Shown: positions 1 to 6,469, counted from the stretch's first letter. The stretch is DNA of 12,379 nucleotides from an uncultured Clostridia bacterium (GCA_934120645.1 CAKOUO010000016.1:1-12379); one strand, 5' to 3'. Numbers and translations: made by a program. The notes: a model not told the origin generated them from the letters alone.

Positions 1-65
1 CAGTTGGTCAGAGCAACCGGCTCATAACCGGTGGGTCCAAGGTTCGAATCCTTGAGGGAGCACCA
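1..65 (+). tRNA. tRNA with CAU anticodon (Met or Ile2), 5' end outside window
   Basis: Only the part from the D arm onward is in the window. A D loop and closing GAGC, an anticodon stem ACCGG/CCGGT with loop CTCATAA (anticodon CAT), a T arm CAAGG/CCTTG around TTCGAAT, and an encoded CCA at 63-65 are all visible. CAU can read Met, or Ile (AUA) after lysidine modification. The 3' acceptor strand AGGGAGC implies C4-G69 and C5-G68 pairs, which fits the Ile2 pattern known in E. coli, but this alone cannot separate the two. The initiator is less likely because the anticodon stem lacks three consecutive G-C pairs. Confidence 0.93.
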
Positions 66-98
66 AAAAGATTATACAAAAGTATAATCTTTTTTTTT
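66..98 (+). terminator. Intrinsic terminator of the CAU tRNA
   Basis: GATTATAC (70-77) pairs with GTATAATC (82-89) across a four-base loop. The stem is extended by the flanking A and T runs and followed by an uninterrupted T9 tract. It begins immediately after the tRNA CCA, leaving almost no trailer. Confidence 0.9.
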
Positions 99-273
99 AT
101 AAAAAAATAATTGCAATAAAATATATTTTATGATAAATTAAAAATGCAAAAGAAGAAATAAAATAATAAGCACGAATAAAAAATAAAAACAATTATATAA
201 TAAAATTAAATAATGATAAATGTATATAATTAAAAAAATTATATAAAATAAAATACAAAGGAGGTTTCAGAAT

Positions 274-1332
274 ATGGAACAAAAAATTAAAGCCGTACAA
301 TATGGCGTAGGAAAAATGAGTTTATACACAATGAGATATATGCTAGAAAAAGGAATAGAAATAGTAGGAGCAGTAGATGTAAATCCTGCAGTAATCGGAA
401 AAGACATAGGAGAAATATTAGGAAAAGAAAAAATAGGAGTTGTTGTAGTATCAGCAGAAAATGCAGAAGAAATGATGAAAACAACAAAACCAGATATATG
501 TGTAATTACAACAAGAAGTTTAATAGCTGAATTAGAAGAACCATATATGCTATGTGCTAAATTGGGAATAAATGCAATATCAACATGTGAAGAAGCATTT
601 TATCCACAAAATTCAAATCCAACTTTAACAAATAAAATTGATGAATTAGCAAAAGCAAATAACTGCACAATAACAGGAACAGGATATCAAGACATATATT
701 GGGGACAACTTATAACATCAATAGCAGGATCAACACAAAAAATCACAAAAATAAAAGGTAGCTCAAGCTACAATGTTGAAGACTATGGAATAGCTTTAGC
801 AGAAGCACATGGAGCTGGACTAACACTAGATGAATTTGACAAACAAGTAGCATCAGTAGATAGAATGCCTGATGAAGAAAGACAAGAAATTATAAATAAA
901 GGAGAATATGCTCCATCATATATGTGGAATGTAAATGGTTGGCTATGTTCTAAATTAGGATTAACAGTTATAAGCCAAACACAAAAATGTGTACCACAAA
1001 CATATAAAGAAGACATATACTCATCAACATTAAATATGACAATAAAAGCAGGAGATGCAACAGGAATGAGTGCTGTTGTAACAACAAAAACAAAAGAAGG
1101 AATAACAATTGAATCAGAATGTATAGGAAAAGTATATGCACCAGATGAATTTGATAAAAATGTATGGACAGTTGAAGGAGAACCTACAACAACAATAACA
1201 GTAGAAAAACCTGCAACAGTTGAATTAACTTGTGCAACAGTTGTTAATAGAATTCCTGATGTAATAAAAGCACAACCAGGATATGTTACAACTGAAAAAA
1301 TGGGAGATTTACAATTTAAATCAAAAATGTAA
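274..1332 (+). CDS. 2,4-diaminopentanoate dehydrogenase-like NAD(P)-dependent oxidoreductase
   Basis: A 352-residue soluble protein. The N-terminus has a Rossmann nucleotide-binding segment, with GVGKMS at residues 11-16 and an acidic residue (D35) at the end of the next strand. STCEEAFYP near residues 103-111 and the overall layout resemble the amine dehydrogenase family that includes 2,4-diaminopentanoate dehydrogenase of clostridial ornithine fermentation. These proteins are often mis-named dihydrodipicolinate reductase. A strong SD (AAAGGAGG, 257-264) supports this start. The gene stands alone, with its own terminator downstream and a tRNA terminator upstream, and no other ornithine-degradation gene is present, so the substrate cannot be read from context. 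A TATAAT at 225-230 is a possible -10, but no good -35 accompanies it. Family assignment is by motif memory, not by search. Confidence 0.65.
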   Translation: MEQKIKAVQYGVGKMSLYTMRYMLEKGIEIVGAVDVNPAVIGKDIGEILGKEKIGVVVVSAENAEEMMKTTKPDICVITTRSLIAELEEPYMLCAKLGINAISTCEEAFYPQNSNPTLTNKIDELAKANNCTITGTGYQDIYWGQLITSIAGSTQKITKIKGSSSYNVEDYGIALAEAHGAGLTLDEFDKQVASVDRMPDEERQEIINKGEYAPSYMWNVNGWLCSKLGLTVISQTQKCVPQTYKEDIYSSTLNMTIKAGDATGMSAVVTTKTKEGITIESECIGKVYAPDEFDKNVWTVEGEPTTTITVEKPATVELTCATVVNRIPDVIKAQPGYVTTEKMGDLQFKSKM

Positions 1333-1361
1333 ATAATTTAAATTATAATTAGAAAAAAATT

Positions 1362-1391
1362 AAAGGCATGAATTGTTTCATGTCTTTATTT
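1362..1391 (+). terminator. Intrinsic terminator after the dehydrogenase-like gene
   Basis: AAAGGCATGAA (1362-1372) pairs with TTCATGTCTTT (1377-1387), with one G-U pair and a four-base loop, followed by ATTTTGT. The T tract is short, so termination may be incomplete. Confidence 0.8.
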
Positions 1392-1410
1392 TGTATATAG
1401 GATTAAGTAC

Positions 1411-1439
1411 TTGACAAAATAAAACAAATGTTCTATAAT
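1411..1439 (+). promoter_or_regulatory. Sigma-A promoter of the Y-family polymerase gene
   Basis: TTGACA (1411-1416) and TATAAT (1434-1439) are separated by 17 bp, a perfect consensus match. The predicted transcription start near 1446 leaves only about 10 bases before the ATG at 1457. The spacer carries a LexA-like box, annotated separately. Confidence 0.9.
1421..1434. promoter_or_regulatory. Candidate LexA (SOS) operator in the dinB-like promoter
   Basis: The 14 bases AAAACAAATGTTCT match the known Gram-positive LexA consensus CGAACRNRYGTTYG at every position of the inner AACRNRYGTTY core. Only the outermost bases differ. The box lies between the -35 and -10 elements, where a bound repressor would block RNA polymerase. 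SOS control of a translesion polymerase is well known in other bacteria; no lexA gene is in this window. Confidence 0.6.
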
Positions 1440-1456
1440 AGCAGTGGTGATATATT

Positions 1457-2677
1457 ATGGAAAAACAAATATTACATGTAGATGTAAATAATGCATTTTT
1501 ATCATGGTTAGCAGTATATAAATTAAAAAATGGTGAGAAAATAGATATAAGAGAACAAGTTGCAGTAATAGGAGGAGATGAAACAAAAAGGTCAGGAATA
1601 GTATTAGCCAAAAGCCCAAAAGCCAAGCAATTTGGAATAATTACAGGAGAAACATTATATAGTGCAAGACAAAAATGCAGAAATCTACAAGTATATCCAG
1701 GAAATTATAAAATATATAAAGAATATTCAAACAAATTATATCAGTTGTTACTAGAATATACAGATAAAATAGAAAGATTTTCAATTGATGAATGTTTTAT
1801 GGATATGACAAATTATTTAATGAATGATACTTTATTAAATAAAGCAAAAGAAATAAATTTAAGAGTAAAAAAAGAACTTGGATTTACTGTAAATGTTGGA
1901 GTTGCTCACAATAAATTGCTAGCAAAAATGGCTTCTGATTTTACAAAACCAGATAGGGTACACACATTATATGAAGAAGAAATTCCAGATAAAATGTGGA
2001 ATTTACCCATATCAGAATTATTTATGATTGGAAAAAAAACCGTACCAAAATTATATAATATGGGAATAAAAAAAATAGGGCAACTAGCAAAAACAGATGA
2101 GAAAATATTAGTCAAAAAATTTGGAAAATTTGGAAAAATGATGTGGGAATATGCAAATGGAATAGATAATTCAGAAGTAAATTATTTACCTGAAAAGCCA
2201 AAAAGCATAGGAAATTCTGTCACTTTACCAGTAGATATTTCAGACATTGAACAACTAGAAGAAGTAATAGTTGCTTTAACAGAACAAGTTACTTATAGAT
2301 TAAGAAAAGAAAATTTATTAGCAAATGTTGTAAATGTGCAATTAAGAACAAAAGATTTTGAAGATTTTTCACATCAAGCAAAATTAGATTGTGCAACATC
2401 AAGTACTAAAGAAATTTTAAAAAAAGCAAAAGAACTTTTAAATGAGATGTATAGACAAGGAATTTTTATTAGATTAATAGGTGTAAGAGTTGATAATTTG
2501 GTAGAAAAAGATGAATTACAATTATCATTATTCGGAAATACAGAAAGTCATAACAAACAGGAAAAATTGGATAAAATTTTGGATGGATTAAATGAAAAAT
2601 ATGGATATGACTTTGTAAAAAGAGCTGGTAAAATGAATATAGATAAGCTTATTAAATTAAAACCAAAGTTAAAGTAA
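1457..2677 (+). CDS. dinB: Y-family translesion DNA polymerase (DinB/Pol IV type)
   Basis: A 406-residue member of the Y family, which copies damaged template with low fidelity. The palm residues are visible: D9 in HVDVNNAF (residues 7-14), and D111-E112 in SIDECFMD (109-116). These match the three metal-binding carboxylates of DinB. F14 occupies the steric-gate position that excludes ribonucleotides. A QLSLF pentapeptide at 355-359 matches the beta-clamp binding motif and sits after the little-finger domain, as in other Y-family enzymes. The start at 1457 is forced, because D9 lies so close to the N-terminus. The ribosome site is a modest GGTGA (1446-1450). It has its own promoter with a LexA-like box, so damage induction is likely. 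VDVNNAFLSW differs from E. coli DinB, so this may be a Firmicutes-specific subgroup. Confidence 0.9.
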   Translation: MEKQILHVDVNNAFLSWLAVYKLKNGEKIDIREQVAVIGGDETKRSGIVLAKSPKAKQFGIITGETLYSARQKCRNLQVYPGNYKIYKEYSNKLYQLLLEYTDKIERFSIDECFMDMTNYLMNDTLLNKAKEINLRVKKELGFTVNVGVAHNKLLAKMASDFTKPDRVHTLYEEEIPDKMWNLPISELFMIGKKTVPKLYNMGIKKIGQLAKTDEKILVKKFGKFGKMMWEYANGIDNSEVNYLPEKPKSIGNSVTLPVDISDIEQLEEVIVALTEQVTYRLRKENLLANVVNVQLRTKDFEDFSHQAKLDCATSSTKEILKKAKELLNEMYRQGIFIRLIGVRVDNLVEKDELQLSLFGNTESHNKQEKLDKILDGLNEKYGYDFVKRAGKMNIDKLIKLKPKLK

Positions 2678-2707
2678 TTGGAAAATAAAAAAAATTTTAG
2701 AAATGTA

Positions 2708-2736
2708 TTGACAAAACTTAACAAAAAGCTTATAAT
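2708..2736 (+). promoter_or_regulatory. Sigma-A promoter of tRNA-Tyr
   Basis: TTGACA (2708-2713) and TATAAT (2731-2736) with a 17-bp spacer are a perfect consensus. They lie 42 bases upstream of the mature tRNA 5' end, so a 5' leader of about 35 bases would be removed by RNase P. Confidence 0.9.
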
Positions 2737-2778
2737 AGCTATTGTCGAAAGACGCAACCAATTTCTAAAATTTAATAT

Positions 2779-2864
2779 GGGTAGGTGGCCGAGTGGCTAA
2801 AGGCGGCAGACTGTAAATCTGTTCTCATTTGAGTACGATGGTTCGAATCCATCCCTGCCCACCA
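2779..2864 (+). tRNA. tRNA-Tyr (GUA)
   Basis: An 86-base class II tRNA with a long variable arm. The acceptor GGGTAGG pairs with CCTGCCC (one G-U), the anticodon GTA is at 2813-2815, the T arm is GATGG/CCATC around TTCGAAT, and CCA is encoded. The GUA anticodon with a long variable arm is diagnostic of bacterial tRNA-Tyr. Confidence 0.97.
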
Positions 2865-2872
2865 ATAATGTT

Positions 2873-2896
2873 TCTGTTCGAACTAAATTGAACAGA
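2873..2896 (+). other. Trailer hairpin after tRNA-Tyr
   Basis: TCTGTTC (2873-2879) pairs with GAACAGA (2890-2896) across a 10-base loop, between the tRNA 3' end and the terminator. It has no T tract. It may act in 3'-end processing or simply fold with the trailer. Confidence 0.45.
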
Positions 2897-2903
2897 GAGA
2901 TAC

Positions 2904-2933
2904 AAAAATCAATCAGAAATGATTGATTTTTTT
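2904..2933 (+). terminator. Intrinsic terminator of tRNA-Tyr
   Basis: AAAAATCAATCA (2904-2915) pairs with TGATTGATTTTT (2920-2931) around a GAAA tetraloop, continuing into T7. The flanking A and T runs make it potentially bidirectional. Confidence 0.9.
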
Positions 2934-2973
2934 GTTTTTATGTAGTTGATTATCAAGCTTGGTTCGTAAGGCG

Positions 2974-3004
2974 TTTTAATAAAATTTCTTGATTTTTATT
3001 AAAA
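2974..3004. repeat. AT-only inverted repeat upstream of the YrdC-family gene
   Basis: TTTTAATAAAA (2974-2984) and TTTTATTAAAA (2994-3004) are perfect reverse complements separated by nine bases. There are no G-C pairs, so the hairpin would be weak. It could be a remnant terminator or an operator; base composition alone could also produce it. Confidence 0.4.
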
Positions 3005-3057
3005 ATTCTGTTAATCTATACTAAAGTTTTAAAAATATAAGAAAAGAGATGTAAAAA

Positions 3058-3603
3058 TTGAAAATATTACAAAAAAATCAAAAAGAAGAAATAATAAAAT
3101 CAATAAAAGAAAACAAATTAATAGTACTAAAAACAGACACAGTATTTGGATTAATGGCAATAGCAAATCAAGAAAACGAAAAGAAAATAAACAAATTCAA
3201 AAAAAGCGATATAAATAAAAAAGTATCAATTATATTTCCAGACAAAAAAACTTTATATAACTATATAAAAGAATTACCAGAAGAAAATAAAAAAATAATA
3301 GAAGAAAAATTACCCGGAAAATATACATTTATAGTAAAATTAAATAGATTCAGTAACTTTAATAGAGAAGATTTTGGAGTTAGAATAACATCAAATGAAT
3401 ATCTTCAAAATATTATTAAAGAATCTGGTCCATTACTAGCAACAAGTGTAAATATAACAGGAGAAAAACCAATAAATAACATTAATGAAATAATAGAAAA
3501 GTTTAAAAATTCAGATTTAATTGTTGTAGAAGACAAACCAGCTAAATCTAGCCCTTCAACAATTATAGATATTAGAGAGAATATAAAAATATTAAGAAAG
3601 TAA
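3058..3603 (+). CDS. YrdC/TsaC-family protein (probable L-threonylcarbamoyladenylate synthase)
   Basis: A 181-residue single YrdC domain, the length of short TsaC rather than two-domain Sua5. Known family members make threonylcarbamoyl-AMP from threonine, bicarbonate and ATP for the t6A37 modification of ANN-decoding tRNAs. Motifs visible: KTDTVFGL (25-32), PGKYTFIVK (86-94), GVRI (107-110), ATSVNITG (128-135) and SPSTIID (165-171). The usual lysine-x-arginine (KGRP-like) stretch reads FKKSD here, so one basic residue expected in the active site is not obvious. The start is TTG at 3058, preceded by only a weak AGAGATG; the next ATG would remove the KTDT motif. It lies downstream of tRNA-Tyr and its terminator. 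A YciO-like paralogue with another role is the main alternative. Confidence 0.75.
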   Translation: MKILQKNQKEEIIKSIKENKLIVLKTDTVFGLMAIANQENEKKINKFKKSDINKKVSIIFPDKKTLYNYIKELPEENKKIIEEKLPGKYTFIVKLNRFSNFNREDFGVRITSNEYLQNIIKESGPLLATSVNITGEKPINNINEIIEKFKNSDLIVVEDKPAKSSPSTIIDIRENIKILRK

Positions 3604-3630
3604 AAAAAATTGAAAAAGAGCAAAAAATAG

Positions 3631-3659
3631 TTGTTTTTTTAATGATTTTTATATATAAT
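3631..3659 (+). promoter_or_regulatory. Probable promoter of the ftsZ-like operon
   Basis: A perfect TATAAT (3654-3659) is preceded at 17 bp by TTGTTT (3631-3636), a partial -35. It lies about 50 bases upstream of the ftsZ-like start and just after the YrdC-family gene, with no convincing terminator between, so read-through is also possible. Confidence 0.5.
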
Positions 3660-3707
3660 AAAAAACAAACTAAGACACATACACAATGAAATTAGGGAGG
3701 AAGAAAA

Positions 3708-4676
3708 ATGAACGATATAAAAGAGCTAGAAAAAATGCCAAAAATAAAAGTAATAGGCGTTGGAGGAGCTGGAAATAATGCAGTAAATAGAATGATAGAA
3801 GATCATGTAAAAGGTGTATCATTTTATATGATAAATACAGAAACAGGAACATTAAAAAGATCAAAAACAAACAACATATTGCAAATAGGAATACAAACAA
3901 CAAGAGGATTAGGAGCAGGAGCAAATGAAAATGTAGGAGAAAGAGCAGCAGTAGAAAATAAAGAGGAAATAAAACAAATATTACAAGGAACAGATTTATT
4001 GTTCATAACAGCTGGAATGGGTGGAGGAACTGGAACAGGAGCTGCACCAGTTATAGCTGAAATTGCTAAAGAAATGGGAATACTTACAATAGGAATAGTT
4101 ACAAAACCATTTTTATTCGAAGGAAAAGCAAGAAGATTAAGAGCTGATAGAGGTACTGAAAGGTTAAAAAATTATGTTGATGATTTAATCGTTGTATTAA
4201 ATGACAATTTATTAAAAATTACAGATACAAAAATAACTTTAGACAAAGCATTCTCATTAGCTGATAATGTATTAGAACAAGGTATAACAAGTATAACAGA
4301 CTTATTAACATCAATAGGAGAAGTTAATATAGATTTTGCTGATATAAAAACAATTATGAGCTATAAAGGAAAAGCTTATATGGGAATAGGAAGAGCATCA
4401 GGAGAAAAGAAAGTAGAAGAAGCTGTAAAACAAGCAATAGAAAATTCGCTAACAGAAAGCAAAATTGATAAGGCAAAAGGTGTTATATTTAATGTAAAAG
4501 GAGATGAATCTTTAAGCCTTATAGAAATAAATAGTGCAATAGGAATAATTAATGAAAAAATCAATGATGATGCAAATGTTATATTTGGAACAGTAATTGA
4601 TAATAATATGAATGGAGAAGTAGCTGTAACTGTAATTGCAACAGGAGTTGAAGAAAAAGTAGAAGTTAAGCAATAA
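3708..4676 (+). CDS. FtsZ-like tubulin-family GTPase lacking the C-terminal tail
   Basis: A 322-residue protein homologous to FtsZ, the GTPase that polymerises into the cytokinetic ring. Visible motifs: IKVIGVGGAGNNAVNRMI (13-30), the tubulin signature GGGTGTG (105-111), VTKPFLFEG (131-139) and the T7 synergy loop NIDFAD (207-212), which supplies the residues that hydrolyse GTP in the next subunit. Nucleotide binding, polymerisation and hydrolysis therefore look intact. The protein ends about ten residues after the conserved TVIATG; the linker and the DIPxFLR-type peptide that binds FtsA, SepF, ZapA and others are missing. The N-terminal half is also divergent, with NTETGTLKRSK where B. subtilis has NTDAQALNLSK. 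SD is GGGAGG near 3696. The next gene follows after 15 bases. This is more likely a second FtsZ than the main division protein, but the window cannot show whether a full-length copy exists. Confidence 0.88.
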   Translation: MNDIKELEKMPKIKVIGVGGAGNNAVNRMIEDHVKGVSFYMINTETGTLKRSKTNNILQIGIQTTRGLGAGANENVGERAAVENKEEIKQILQGTDLLFITAGMGGGTGTGAAPVIAEIAKEMGILTIGIVTKPFLFEGKARRLRADRGTERLKNYVDDLIVVLNDNLLKITDTKITLDKAFSLADNVLEQGITSITDLLTSIGEVNIDFADIKTIMSYKGKAYMGIGRASGEKKVEEAVKQAIENSLTESKIDKAKGVIFNVKGDESLSLIEINSAIGIINEKINDDANVIFGTVIDNNMNGEVAVTVIATGVEEKVEVKQ

Positions 4677-4691
4677 CAGGAGGAATGGCAA

Positions 4692-5375
4692 ATGAAGAAA
4701 CTACTAGCAATCATAGGAGTATTGTTAATAATTTTCATAGGAATGTATGTTTATAAATTAAATATAAATAACAAGAAAGTATCTGTATCAGAAGTTACAG
4801 ATATAGAGGATTATATTTCTAAAATATATATGTGGAAAGAAATCACAAATGAAGCATTACCTAAATTTGATAATATTAATAATGCACCAGATTTGTGGGT
4901 ATGGGAAGTTGTAAAGAAAAACTTAGAAGATTATGAACTATCATATGATCAAATTGAGAAAAAAGGAAAAGACATTTTTGGAGAAAATTTTTCAAAAGAA
5001 TTTCCTAAAGAAGGGTCAGAATATATAATTTATGATAAAAACTTAGGAAAATATCTAGCAACAGGTATAGGGTTAGATAGTGAAGATGATTCATTTCTAT
5101 TAAATAAAATTGATAAGACAAAAGAAGGATATAAGGTAGAAATAGTAGAATATTTAGAAGATTATTCAGAAGCAATTAATGTAGAAGATGAAAATCAAGA
5201 ATATAATGTTTATATAAAAAATCTAAATGAAGAAACAATAGCTACTATAAAATCTACAGAAAGTGAAACAAAAGCAATAGAAGTTGTAAAAGAAAATGTA
5301 GAAAAATTTACAAAGAAAAGTATAAACTTAATTAAAAATTCAGAAGGAAAAATATATGTAAAAAGTGTTGAATAA
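4692..5375 (+). CDS. Membrane-anchored protein of unknown function, operon partner of the FtsZ-like gene
   Basis: I do not recognise this 227-residue protein. MKK is followed by a hydrophobic segment at about residues 4-21, then a charged soluble domain of about 200 residues. This suggests an N-in, C-out single-span protein or an uncleaved signal anchor. There is no lipobox cysteine and no cysteine at all. The soluble part has an aromatic patch (DLWVWEVV, 67-74), acidic stretches (LDSEDDSF, about 128-135) and a beta-rich lysine-containing C-terminus. AGGAGG (4679-4684) precedes the ATG, which lies 15 bases after the FtsZ-like stop, so the two are almost certainly cotranscribed. Only about three residues would face the cytoplasm, so it is unlikely to tether FtsZ by itself. 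A role outside the membrane in the same process is inference from the operon. Confidence 0.85.
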   Translation: MKKLLAIIGVLLIIFIGMYVYKLNINNKKVSVSEVTDIEDYISKIYMWKEITNEALPKFDNINNAPDLWVWEVVKKNLEDYELSYDQIEKKGKDIFGENFSKEFPKEGSEYIIYDKNLGKYLATGIGLDSEDDSFLLNKIDKTKEGYKVEIVEYLEDYSEAINVEDENQEYNVYIKNLNEETIATIKSTESETKAIEVVKENVEKFTKKSINLIKNSEGKIYVKSVE

Positions 5376-5412
5376 AAATGAGTAGGGAAAGAAAAAAATT
5401 TAATACTCATTT
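5376..5412 (+). other. Inverted repeat after the ftsZ-like operon, possible weak terminator
   Basis: AAATGAGTA (5376-5384), directly after the stop codon, pairs with TACTCATTT (5404-5412) across a 19-base A-rich loop. No long T tract follows. Its right arm touches the TTGACA at 5411, so it might act as a weak terminator or influence the next promoter. Confidence 0.4.
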
Positions 5413-5440
5413 GACAAAATTTTGTTAATATACAGATATA
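5411..5440 (+). promoter_or_regulatory. Possible promoter of the PflX-like gene, with a palindrome over the -35
   Basis: TTGACA (5411-5416) is a perfect -35, but the best -10 is a poor GATATA (5435-5440) at 18 bp. Bases 5411-5428 form a near-perfect palindrome (TTGACAAAA/TTTTGTTAA, one symmetric mismatch), a layout typical of an operator. Confidence 0.4.
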
Positions 5441-5468
5441 TACACAAAAAATAGAGGTTTAAATTGAA

Positions 5469-6359
5469 ATGAAATTAGAATTGCTAAAAAAATGCACAAT
5501 ATGTCCACATAATTGTGGGATAAATAGATTAAATAATCAAATAGGAAGATGCAAGTCAAAAGATACTGTAAAAATTGCTTTATATTCAACTCATAATTTT
5601 GAAGAACCTTGCATAAGTGGAAAAAAAGGCTCAGGGACAGTCTTTTTTTCAAATTGTAATATGAATTGTGTATTTTGCCAAAATTATGAAATAAGTCAAC
5701 AGGGAAAGGGAAAAGAAATTTCAATAGAAGAGTTGGCAGATATTTTTATAAAACAACAGGAAAAAGATGTTGAAAATATTAATTTGGTAACACCGACAAG
5801 TTATGTACCACAAATTATTGAGGCAATTAAAATAGCTCGTGATAATGGGTTAAAGTTGCCAATAGTTTATAATACAAATGGATATGAAAAAGTTGAAACT
5901 TTAAAAATGTTAGACGGATATGTGGATATTTATTTACCAGATTTTAAGTATTCAGATAATGAGTTGGGGAAAAGATTATCAAAAGTGGAAAATTATTTTG
6001 AAATTGCAACTGAAGCATTAAAAGAGATGTATAGACAAACCGGAAAAGTAGTTTTTAATGATGAAGGTATTATGCAAAGAGGGATGATTATACGTCATCT
6101 GGTTTTGCCTAATCATATTTTAAATTCTAGAAGAGTTTTAAAATGGATAAATGAAAATATGCATGATGTTTATGTTAGTGTTATGGCACAGTATTTTCCT
6201 ACATATAAGGCTAAAGAAATAGAAGATATTAATAGAAAGCTTACTAAAGAAGAATATGAACAAATTGAGAATTATTTGTATAGACTTGATTTGGAAAATG
6301 GCTATATTCAGGAGCTTGGTGAACATGAAGAAGAATATGTGCCAAAGTGGGAAATTTAA
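5469..6359 (+). CDS. PflX-type radical SAM protein (pyruvate formate-lyase activase homologue)
   Basis: A 296-residue radical SAM protein. The cluster motif CNMNCVFC (C63, C67, C70) binds the [4Fe-4S] cluster that cleaves S-adenosylmethionine. It is preceded by GSGTVFFS and followed by QNYEISQQG, the typical surroundings in the PflX group (COG1313). Four further cysteines at the N-terminus (C9, C12, C16, C28) are also usual in this group and could bind metal. Further matches are NINLVTPTSYVP, PIVYNTNGYE, VDIYLPDFKYS and IIRHLVLPN. The reaction of PflX is not established; by homology it may install a glycyl radical or act on a small substrate. No glycyl radical enzyme is next to it. The ATG at 5469 has only a weak AGAGG (5452-5456). 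Family assignment is firm, function is not. Confidence 0.88.
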   Translation: MKLELLKKCTICPHNCGINRLNNQIGRCKSKDTVKIALYSTHNFEEPCISGKKGSGTVFFSNCNMNCVFCQNYEISQQGKGKEISIEELADIFIKQQEKDVENINLVTPTSYVPQIIEAIKIARDNGLKLPIVYNTNGYEKVETLKMLDGYVDIYLPDFKYSDNELGKRLSKVENYFEIATEALKEMYRQTGKVVFNDEGIMQRGMIIRHLVLPNHILNSRRVLKWINENMHDVYVSVMAQYFPTYKAKEIEDINRKLTKEEYEQIENYLYRLDLENGYIQELGEHEEEYVPKWEI

Positions 6360-6380
6360 GTAGCTATTTTGGAGAAAATG

Positions 6381-6409
6381 TAGAAAAATGAAATTATATG
6401 TGATATAAT
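6381..6409 (+). promoter_or_regulatory. Extended -10 promoter of thyX
   Basis: TATAAT (6404-6409) is preceded by TG at 6401-6402, an extended -10. TAGAAA (6381-6386) at 17 bp matches four of six -35 positions. The predicted leader is about 55 bases long, and I see no riboswitch-like fold in it. Confidence 0.75.
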
Positions 6410-6469
6410 TTAAACAAGTTGCAATAGTGCAGCCAATAATATGAATATATTAAAAAGGAGATGGCACAA

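Noticed and set aside
99..273. A small gene or RNA in the gap before the dehydrogenase-like gene
   Set aside because: The gap is nearly all A and T, with stops in all frames and no SD except the one at 257-264. Two TATAAT strings occur, but neither has a convincing -35.
274..1332. Dihydrodipicolinate reductase (DapB) as the identity of the first gene
   Set aside because: At 352 residues it is much longer than typical DapB, and I do not see the DapB catalytic histidine-lysine motif. The layout fits the diaminopentanoate dehydrogenase group better.
2779..3057. tRNA-Tyr 3' end as a phage or island attachment site
   Set aside because: There is no integrase, no duplicated tRNA 3' end within the window, and a normal terminator follows directly.
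4376..4738. Minus-strand open frame of 120 codons across the FtsZ-like gene end and the next start
   Set aside because: It overlaps two well-supported genes on the other strand, has no ribosome site, and has no recognisable motif.
2444..6046. Shared 15-base string GAGATGTATAGACAA in dinB and the PflX-like gene
   Set aside because: Both copies are in frame and encode EMYRQ in unrelated proteins. With such narrow codon use this is coincidence, not a mobile repeat.
6461..6469. ATG at 6461 as the start of thyX
   Set aside because: The SD AGGAG ends at 6460, directly against this ATG, leaving no spacing. The in-frame ATG at 6470 has a normal nine-base spacing.
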